DNA of 64,000 bases, from assembly GCA_963675135.1 (NCBI GenBank), contig OY776128.1, positions 77,816,670 to 77,880,669 on the forward strand, in the 5' to 3' direction. This document shows, one piece after another, positions 57,073-64,000 of this stretch (position 1 is its first letter; each line of letters begins with the position of its first letter). The stretch is from Galeopsis tetrahit. Taxonomy: Eukaryota > Streptophyta > Magnoliopsida > Lamiales > Lamiaceae. The notes below the pieces were generated by a model. It was not told the DNA's origin, made no database searches, and saw only the letters and a list, made by a program, of their open reading frames with translations. A program made the position numbers and the translations under genes.

Positions 57073-58130
57073 GGGCGCGGCTAAAGGCACCCGACTTTCC
57101 TATGAGTACACCCATGCGATGAGTACACACACAAAACGGATGAGGACACCCACCTGAAAATTTCAAAAATACCCTTCTTCCATTAAAACCATAATTCTTT
57201 CTTTCTCTTCTCACATTCGGCCCAGGACACCCACCTCCATTTTTGCCATCTTCGTCGCGGCGGCCCACGCCGCAGCCCCTCCCTCTCCCCTTCGCGGCCG
57301 TTCGCGGCCGCAGCCCCTCCCCCTTCCCTTCGCAGTCGTTCGCGGCCACACCTTCTCCCTCCCCACTCACGCCGCGACGCCCGTCGCAACCTCTTCACCA
57401 CGCCGCCGCGACGCCGCCCGCCAAGCCTATTTGCACCGACGCCACCCGCCAAGCCTATTCGCACCGACGTCGCTCGCCACGCCGCCCCATTCGCATCGAC
57501 GCCACCAGTTCGTCGCCTCCTTCCTCGTCCGCCGTTTCAAGTAAGTTTAGATTTCTGAAAATTAGAAAATTTAGGGTTGTGAAAAAATTAGGATTTTTGG
57601 ATGTTTTGGGATTATTTTCGAACAATCTATGTTTGTTTTGGAAACAAATTCGAACAATTTATGTTTGTTTTGGAAACAAATTCGAACAATCAATTTTTGT
57701 TTTGGAAAAAATTTCGAACATTTTGTTCAAATTTTTTTTTGAACAAATGTATGTTGTTTTGAATATTTTTTCGAACATAATAAGTTTGTTGGGTAAAAAT
57801 TTCGTACATCTAAACTTTGTTCGATTAATATTTTCGAACATCTTAATATATTTTTTTTATATTATTTTTGTTGATTTGTTGTGTTTTTTGAGATTTTTTT
57901 GTTGAATTGTTGTGTTTTTTGAGATTTTTTTGTTGAAGAATGTTGTTTGTTTGGGTTGTGGTGGTGGAGTGGATGGTTTCGTTGTGAAATAGAAACGGTG
58001 GGTGTACTCATCCGTCCTTTTTAAAAAAATGTGCAGGAGGGGTATAAACGACATTTCACGTATCCTCAGTGACAAAAAAAAATTCCAGTGGGTGTACTCA
58101 TAGGAAAGTTGGGTGCCTTTAGCCGCGCCC
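57073..58130. mobile_element. MULE-D: Mutator-like element carrying a GC-rich exon-like segment
   Basis: Terminal inverted repeats of about 40 bp or more begin GGGCGCGGCTAAAGGCACCC and differ at about one site. The flanks TTGAGCAAA (57064-57072) and TTAAGCAAC (58131-58139) match at 7 of 9 positions, consistent with an aged 9-bp target duplication. The interior has a GC-rich block (about 57240-57540) followed by a strong donor-like TTTCAA/GTAAGTTTAG and T-rich sequence. That is the look of a captured first exon and intron start or an element promoter. No transposase. Confidence 0.8.
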
Positions 58131-58210
58131 TTAAGCAACCCACTACAAGGCCCAGTGACAGGCTTAACAATGGGCCGAGAATCACTCTACAAATATTCGT
58201 TTTATTATTA

Positions 58211-59501
58211 GGGTTGGGGTATATACCCCTCCAACTTTGTTTAATACACTCCCCCTCCACTTTTATTAATTAAATATTCATACAAAATACATGTTTTGCC
58301 CTTATAATAAAATACAAAGATACATACACTCCCCAAAATTTAAACTAACCCTAACCTAATTCTAACACTAACCCTAATTAGGCAGCCACATTAACCCTAA
58401 TTCAAACACTCCTCTAGCCGTCGTCCTTCTGATCGGCGGCGGCGATGGGCCGTCGTCCTTCTGATCGCCGCCGCCCCTCCCATCGCCGCCGCCGCCACAT
58501 CTCCGGCAACCACCATTACCACCCCAAATAAAATTTAGAAATTGAAATTAAAAAATAAACTTAAAAATAAAATAATAATCTCAGTATTTTTAACAAACCA
58601 GATTCGACCAAAAACCCTCCGGTCGACACTGGTTTGTAGACCAAAAATACTCCGGTCGACACTGGTTTATCGATCAAAAATACTTCAGTCGACACTGGTT
58701 TGTCGACCAAAAATACTCCTGTCGACTCTGGTCTGTCGACCAAAAATATAAAAAAAAAAATTAAGAAAACTGAAATTTTCGGCCATTTTGGGTCGCCTAA
58801 AAACATTCTCGTCGACAAACCATTGTCAATGAGATTATATTTGGGCGATCCGAGATAGTCGAAAGTTAAAAAAATAAAAAAAAAATAAAAAAAACAAACC
58901 TGTTTCTTCACCGGCGACCTGGGGGAACGGCGGCGGCTGGCTTGGGTGGGGTTTATGGCGGCGATAGGCGGTAGAAGATGCGGAGGCGGCGGCGGCGCTG
59001 GGAGAGGGTGACGGCGCCGCAGCTTAATTTGTTGCAGAATTTAAAAAAAAAAAAAAAGGAAGAAAAGACGGAGCGGCGGCGAGCGCTGGAGGGAGGGCCG
59101 CGGCGGCTGGCTTCTGGGTCCGGAGGCGATTGGAGCGGCTGGCTTCTGGGAACAATTGAAAAAAAAAAAACAGAGAGAGAAGATGGAGAAGCGGCGAGCG
59201 CTGGAAGGCCGCGATGGACGCCGGCGTGCGGTGGTGGGCGGCTGGGGCAGGTGGAGGTTGGATGATGGTTTGAGAAAGAAAATAGTTTTAGGGTTTAGAA
59301 AGGGGGAAGAAGAAGAAAGGGTGGAGAAGAGAATGAAAATTAGGATTTATAGGGGGTGTGCATTTATCATACATAATTTTAAGAGAAAGGGGTATAATAG
59401 GTAATTTAGGGAGAGTGCATCTATCTTAAACGTATTTTAGGGAGAGTACGTGTATCGGGAGAGTGTATTAAACAAAGCTGGAGGGGTATATACCCCAACC
59501 C
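58211..59501. mobile_element. MULE-E: Mutator-like element with 33-bp internal repeats
   Basis: 1,291 bp with near-perfect terminal inverted repeats starting GGGTTGGGGTATATACCCC, and a perfect 9-bp target duplication TTATTATTA (58202-58210, 59502-59510). It contains GC-rich exon-like blocks (about 58420-58525, 58900-59020 and 59060-59240) and a 33-bp tandem repeat (58605-58750). No transposase. Confidence 0.88.
58605..58750. repeat. 33-bp tandem repeat inside MULE-E (about 4.5 units)
   Basis: GTCGAC recurs at 58622, 58655, 58688 and 58721, an exact 33-bp period, within the phrase GTCGACACTGGTTTGTCGAC. It stays open as an 11-residue repeat on both strands. Confidence 0.9.
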
Positions 59502-59510
59502 TTATTATTA

Positions 59511-59897
59511 TTATATTTTACTATTCTTTTGTAAAAATATAATAATGCATATTCTATATAATTTAAAATTTTAATGTGGTGATAATTTTACATAATCACC
59601 AAATGAAATGATCTACAATAAAGCAAGAATTCGTATGACATTATATTCTCGCTATTTCTGTAAAATCATAAAAAATGAGGGAAAACATAAGACCGATTCA
59701 ACCGCGTCAAGAAATTAAAAGCACTGTTTCTAATTTAGACAACAACATTTCGCCAATCCTTAAATCTTGTCCTATATTCAATCCCTATTTCACACTTGTC
59801 AAAACACGTAACAAATTAACTTCCTCTATATATCAACAAACTCATTATAGTATGACAAGGAAAAAAAGAAAAAACACAATTCACAAAAATAAGAAAA
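59511..59897 (+). promoter_or_regulatory. Upstream region of the small membrane protein gene
   Basis: AT-rich. TATATATC at about 59826-59833 is a plausible TATA box about 65-70 bp before the ATG at 59898. Confidence 0.5.
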
Positions 59898-60254
59898 ATG
59901 GTGGCACCCGGAAATGTGAATCCAAAGGGGGCACAAGCCCCTCCACCACCAGGGCAGCCCCGACCCATTAAGGCGGCCGGTGGTGAATCACCGAACGTCT
60001 TGCAGGGCCCTGAGGGGGGCTACCAGGGAACACCGCGGCCCCCCTCAGCCACGCAGCATAGCACGGAAGTTCTCCACCAACGGCGGAAGATGCCCATGTG
60101 CCCCGCCAAAATGGCTATCGGGGGAGCCGTCGTTGTCGGGGCGCTTTTTTATCTTACTTTGTACTCGCACAAGAAGCCCGAGGCGAGTGCCCGGGATGTT
60201 GCCATGGTCACCACCAACTCCGCTAAACCGGAGAATACCCGTCCCCGGAAGTAG
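59898..60254 (+). CDS. Small single-pass membrane protein, unrecognised (118 aa)
   Basis: I do not recognise this gene firmly. The ORF has a good plant start context (AAAAATGGTG) and a TATA-like sequence about 65-70 bp upstream. The 118 residues comprise a Pro/Gly/Gln-rich N-terminus (residues 1-60), a basic QRRKMPMCPAKM segment, one hydrophobic span of about 19 residues (IGGAVVVGALFYLTLYS, about 72-90) and a polar C-terminus ending ENTRPRK. The layout suggests a small membrane-anchored protein of an organelle or the endomembrane system. Codon use is GC-richer than the surroundings, as for a real gene. It is single-exon and flanked by transposons on the left. Confidence 0.68.
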   Translation: MVAPGNVNPKGAQAPPPPGQPRPIKAAGGESPNVLQGPEGGYQGTPRPPSATQHSTEVLHQRRKMPMCPAKMAIGGAVVVGALFYLTLYSHKKPEASARDVAMVTTNSAKPENTRPRK

Positions 60255-61979
60255 AAATGGAACAAGAATATCCATTTTCCGAGGCTTGGAGAGTCGATCA
60301 ACGTTGTTATTTTACGTGCATTATAAAAATTTGTGTTAGACAGTCTCATATATTGTCAGATTTAATTTTAATTTTGTTAATTTGTAGGAGACTAGTGAGA
60401 AACGAGAATTTGAATCGTTTCAAGATCTCAGTGAAAATATACCCTAGATGTTGTTGTTATGGCTTTAATTTATTTGTTTTGGATATGTTTATAGAGTGTC
60501 AAATATCAATATTTTCTTAATCTAGCTGCTTTTCTTGGTATATTTTAACTTTTAATTTTGGGTTTCAACTACTATTGTTTGTTGTACTTCGGTGAATTTG
60601 CCATTATATCAATTAATTTCGAGTGCTTTTGTACTTGTGTAACGAATAGATGTCACGGTTGTTTATGTTTAAATTGTTATCTTGTGTTCAACTCCTTTTT
60701 CTTTTCATTTGGAATGTATCAAATTAGTCAGTTAATTAAACTTGTACTTGTGTAACGAATAGATGTCATAGATAAAAGCAAATTAGTCAGTTAATTAAAT
60801 TGAGGTTAATTTGACTCCTTTACATTGCTAACTAGCAATGATGAGGGGAAACCCTTGCCAATCAAGGTTTGTGGTCTTTTTTGTCCCTGATCGCTCGAAC
60901 TCAATACTTTGCATTCGAGTTGAGCTTGAACTCTTCTATTAGAGCTCGAATCGACGAATCGAGCTCAAGCGGAACATGAATTGAAAATATTATAAATGAG
61001 TCAAGTTCGAGTTCGAGTTTGATCGGCTTGATTTAATTAGATTAACTCCTTACACTAAAACCAAACTTTTTTTTTATTTTTTTTGGGAATTTTACTATAT
61101 AGCTAGCTTGCAATTATCTTGATTTAATTGAAAATCATATTTTATATTTTAAATAATTGAAATCATCGATCCGATTAAAGATCCTCTTATTAGGTGGATG
61201 GAGATTTTTTTCAAAACCAAATTAATTAGGTAGTACATAGATTGAATTAGTACCTAGAGATTTCGAAAATCTCATCTACGTTCAATTGGTGCAGCCACCC
61301 TAACCTAGCTAATTCGAATTAACGCTTGAGATTTTAATGCGAAGTTAATATATAGTAAAACATAAAAATAAAGTGAACATATTTGATAAAATAATAAGCA
61401 GATATTTAAAAAAAAAAAAAAAAAATTGAACCCAATGTAAAGAATTCTCACCTCTACCTTTGGGGAGAAGGCACATCGAGTGGACAATTTAAATGGATGA
61501 AGTTGCTTTCAGCAAAAATCGAACCCAAGACGTGTGGGCGCGTGAGCCTTTAGACTCTTAAGTCATCTAAAAGTCCGAACTTATAAAGAGGTTGAGAATT
61601 AATTATCTTCGTTGATATCTATCTTTCGTCCTATTGAGTCTAAAGCCGGTGCACCATCCAGTCCAGGTACTCTTGGCAAGCTGGCCTAGTCTGATGTGCT
61701 TGAGGCCGACTATTGAATTAGTACCAAGAGATTTCGAAAATCATTTATCTTCAATTAATTAATGGTGTAGCCGCCTAACCTAATTCGAATTAACGCTTAT
61801 GATTTTAATATATACAAAGTTAATATATAAAGTGAAGTTAATTAATTAACTCACACCAATAATTCCTACCAAACCCAACTAAAACTTTAATTAGTAGTGC
61901 ATGTGTCCACGTCTATATAAACACAAAAAAAACATTGAATATCTTCATCAAAATTAAAACATTTGCCCCATTGATCGAT
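60255..61979. other. AT-rich intergenic region with small duplications
   Basis: No gene supported. Two small duplications are visible: GTACTTGTGTAACGAATAGA at about 60629 and 60742, and about 100 bp at about 61230-61345 repeated in diverged form at 61713-61830. A TCGAG/GCTCGAA-rich stretch lies at about 60890-61030. TATATAA at 61914-61920 is the TATA box of the next gene. Confidence 0.6.
61914..61920 (+). promoter_or_regulatory. TATA box of the small PELPK-like gene
   Basis: TATATAA about 60 bp before the chosen ATG at 61980. Confidence 0.68.
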
Positions 61980-62312
61980 ATGGCATATCACCCCTTACTC
62001 TTCTTGTTTTTAGTCATTGCTTTATCATCAATGACGATCCGCACGGCTGAGGCTCGTCACCTACTCCACTCTCCCGATATTCCCAAGGAATCGCCAAAGC
62101 CCGAAAGCCTAGAATTTCCAATACCGGAGATCCATCAATTGCCAAAATTCAAAATACCACAATTGCCGAAACCTAATTTCCCAATTAGCTGGCCAGGATT
62201 GCCGAAGCTACCAAAATTCAAAATCCCCAAACCACCAAAATCCGAGATGCCAGAATTGCGCCAAGCAGAAATTCCGAAGTTGCATGAGCTTCCAAAGCCC
62301 ACACCTCCATGA
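61980..62312 (+). CDS. Small divergent PELPK-like secreted protein (110 aa)
   Basis: 110 residues: a signal peptide (MAYHPLLFLFLVIALSSM, cut near AEA), then RHLLHSPDIPK, parallel to the RRLLESPELPK start of the two larger genes, and degenerate repeats such as IHQLPKFKIPQLPKP and GLPKLPKFKIPKPPK. It is a short, divergent PELPK family member, on the opposite strand to PELPK-1 and -2. The start was chosen where the signal peptide begins; an in-frame ATG at 61935 only adds 15 residues before it. TATATAA at 61914-61920 sits about 60 bp upstream. The minus-strand ORF across it is a shadow. Confidence 0.82.
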   Translation: MAYHPLLFLFLVIALSSMTIRTAEARHLLHSPDIPKESPKPESLEFPIPEIHQLPKFKIPQLPKPNFPISWPGLPKLPKFKIPKPPKSEMPELRQAEIPKLHELPKPTPP

Positions 62313-62502
62313 TCTGTATACCTTGACATCTTGTTGGCCTGGGATGAACGAGAAAAATCAACGTCAAATAAAAAATAAGTGACGTGTATTGTATGCATGC
62401 ACATATATATTTTAAAATATTTTCTTCTAGCATGTTGAGAAGTAAAATCATCAATAATATCTTCTTAATTTATTCTGGAATATCTTTTTCAATACTTAAA
62501 GT

Positions 62503-63234
62503 TGTTAGTCAATTCAACCTTTCTTGTGACATATAATTGTAGGTACGTGATGAGATTAATGCAATATTGGAGAACTGCTCTTACTATCAGAAGTGGTAGT
62601 GTGCTGATTTTCAGAACTGTGCTTATACTAAGCTCAGTAACTAGTGTTCTGATATTTGGTTATTTCAGTACAAGTAGAGTAATGAGTACTCTGCTGATAA
62701 GGTTTAGTGATCTTAGGTATCAACTCTGCTGGTCGGGTCAGAACAGTACTGCTCTTAGTCTGCTAAAGAGTACTGTGCTGATATAGTGTTCTTAGTCTGC
62801 TAAAGAGTACTGTGCTGATATAGTGTTCTTAGTCTGCTGAGACAACTGTGCTGAGTTTTACTGCGCTGAGTTCTACTGTGCTGATATTCCAGTTTCAGAG
62901 TTAGTTGATTTCTGTTAGTTAGTTAGTTTGTTAGAGGCAGTTACAACTTGCATTGTACATCTATAAATACACCATCTAGTGCATAGATTGTGGGTTACAC
63001 ACTGAATTTGAGAGTTTTGAGAGATCAAGCTTAGTGAATACTTGTAATCTGTAACTTTCATTTGAGATTAGTGAAGAGAGTCTTCTATCCTCCGTGGACG
63101 TAGATCATTTGATCGAATCACGTAAATCCCGTGTTCTTTCTTTGAGTTCTTTATTCGTTTTCAATTCTTTGCGTTTCTAGTTGTCTTGATTTATCATTTG
63201 TGAGGAGTTGCTTTGTGGATACAATTCCATAACA
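62503..63234 (+). repeat. 5' LTR of a Ty1-copia element at the right edge (left limit tentative)
   Basis: Ends ...CATAACA directly before a primer site. The proposed start TGTTAG at 62503 pairs with TAACA as short inverted ends, giving 732 bp. The U3 part has tandem units of about 37 bp around TTAGTCTGCTAAAGAGTACT at about 62757-62860. TATAAATA is at 62962-62969. The other LTR and target duplication lie outside the window. Confidence 0.6.
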
Positions 63235-63236
63235 AT

Positions 63237-63250
63237 TGGCGCCGTCTGTG
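63237..63250 (+). other. Probable primer-binding site (not Met-tRNA)
   Basis: TGGCGCCGTCTGTGG follows the LTR by two bases. The first eight or nine bases fit an Asp-type tRNA 3' end; the Sirevirus elements here use the Met primer. Confidence 0.5.
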
Positions 63251-63280
63251 GGAACCGAAGATAAAGTCAAGAATCAAGAA

Positions 63281-64000
63281 ATGGGCTCTGTGAAATTGGA
63301 GATAGAGAAATTCAATGGTAAGACAGATTTTGGTTTATGGAAAGCCAAGATGAAGGCTCTGCTGTCACACCATGGGCTGAAAGAGGCCCTTACTCCTCTT
63401 GACCCTGCTGCATCCGATGCAGACAAGGTCAAGAAAGAAGAGCTTATGGAAAAAGCTTACAACATTGTTGTTCTGAGTTTGGGAGACAATGTTTTCAGAG
63501 AAGTTATGAAGGAGAAGGATGTTGCTGGAGTATTTGAGGCATTAGATGATCTGTATTTGGCACAATCTTTGTCAAATCAGATGTTCATGGAAAGGAAGCT
63601 TAATAATTTCAAGATGTCAGATGATAAAACCCTTGATGAGCAGTTAATAGAGTTCATGCAAGCAGTTGATGATCTTGAGAATGTTGGAATTACCTTGGAA
63701 GATCACAAGAAGTCCTTTCTACTCCTAGAGGCATTACCTCCCTCATATGACAGCTTCAAGGATGCTTTGCTGATTACCAAGGAGGGTAAGGCAAAATTCA
63801 AAGAAGTCTTGTCCATACTGAAGACCAAGAGTTTACATGTTGCAAACTCAACCAAGAAGACCAAGAACCAAGCTGAGGGTCTTAATATCAAACTGAAGAA
63901 TGACAAGAAAGGAGGGCAAGGCAAGAAGTTCCATGCCAAGCCAAATCACAAGAGAAATGGAAATGTAGTCAAGAGCAAGGCTTGCTACAAATGCCATAAG
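63281..64000 (+). CDS. gag, 5' part, of a Ty1-copia (Tork-like) element; runs off the window
   Basis: Open for 240 codons to the window edge. Starts MGSVKLEIEKFNGKTDF with the GLWKAKMKALL motif typical of Tork-type copia Gag (UBN2-like domain). It then has the helical Gag core (KLNNFKMSDDKTLDEQL, LEALPPSYDSF) and a Lys-rich basic stretch, reaching the first half of a CCHC zinc knuckle (CYKCHK) at the edge. It encodes the particle protein that packages element RNA. The primer site is 31 bp upstream. No stop is seen, so the 5' part of this copy looks intact. Confidence 0.85.
   Translation, partial: MGSVKLEIEKFNGKTDFGLWKAKMKALLSHHGLKEALTPLDPAASDADKVKKEELMEKAYNIVVLSLGDNVFREVMKEKDVAGVFEALDDLYLAQSLSNQMFMERKLNNFKMSDDKTLDEQLIEFMQAVDDLENVGITLEDHKKSFLLLEALPPSYDSFKDALLITKEGKAKFKEVLSILKTKSLHVANSTKKTKNQAEGLNIKLKNDKKGGQGKKFHAKPNHKRNGNVVKSKACYKCHK

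Noticed and set aside
57243..57905. 220-codon ORF read as a host gene
   Set aside because: It lies wholly inside MULE-D, starts in a GC-rich low-complexity block and runs past a good splice donor into T-rich, intron-like sequence.
58542..58911. 33-bp repeats considered as a CRISPR-like or repeat-protein array
   Set aside because: There are no spacers, the organism is a plant, and the units sit in a non-coding MULE. Treated as a simple tandem repeat.

Overview
This is a stretch of plant nuclear DNA, most likely from a eudicot. The evidence is plant-type spliced defensin genes, PELPK-type cell-wall proteins, Sirevirus/Maximus-type Ty1-copia elements with plant Met-tRNA primer sites, CACTA and Mutator-like elements, an L1-type LINE and AT-rich intergenic DNA. 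There is no bacterial-style organisation. I cannot name the species.

The host backbone is a tandemly duplicated two-gene module on the minus strand: a secreted PELPK-repeat cell-wall protein next to a secreted defensin with a proline-rich, acidic C-terminal tail. Module 1 (about 1-2048, resuming at 37821) keeps the defensin (A) and only the 3' flank of a lost PELPK gene. Module 2 has PELPK-1 (42838-43776) and defensin B (exon 2 at 48856-49178, exon 1 at 50838-50889). Module 3 has PELPK-2 (53219-54289). A small divergent PELPK-like gene (61980-62312) lies on the plus strand further right, after a small single-pass membrane protein gene (59898-60254).

The left 36 kb is a four-level nest. The intron of defensin A contains a minus-strand Sirevirus-like element (2049-37815, TSD ATTTG). 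Inside its RT region sits a younger plus-strand Sirevirus-like element (8705-31423, TSD TAATT). That element is interrupted by two related non-autonomous CACTA elements (14435-17871, TSD AAT; 21280-25331, TSD GTT). Both retroelements have gag, pol and a long third 'envelope-like' ORF, and both are broken. The inner one has lost the RT catalytic box although its LTRs differ at only about 7 sites in 1.95 kb. Subtracting each insertion and one TSD copy gives the same ancestral intron length, 129 bp, for defensins A and B; defensin B's intron instead holds a Mutator-like element.

The right half (38-64 kb) carries a 5'-truncated LINE with a 15-bp TSD and poly-A tail (38821-42230), five Mutator-like elements (44592-46355, 49287-50807, 56060-57017, 57073-58130, 58211-59501), a Helitron-like 3' terminus at 50039-50066, a decayed copia fragment (46573-48675) and the start of another copia element (LTR, primer site, gag) running off the right edge.

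The most notable signals are: a defensin gene that keeps intact exons and splice sites across a 35.9-kb transposon-filled intron; a defensin pair whose mature-domain substitutions are almost all amino-acid changing; linkage and co-duplication of defensin and PELPK genes; and a set of transposon junctions whose relative ages can be read from TSDs, LTR differences and empty paralogous sites. All alignments were made by eye. Names rest on motif recognition, not database searches.
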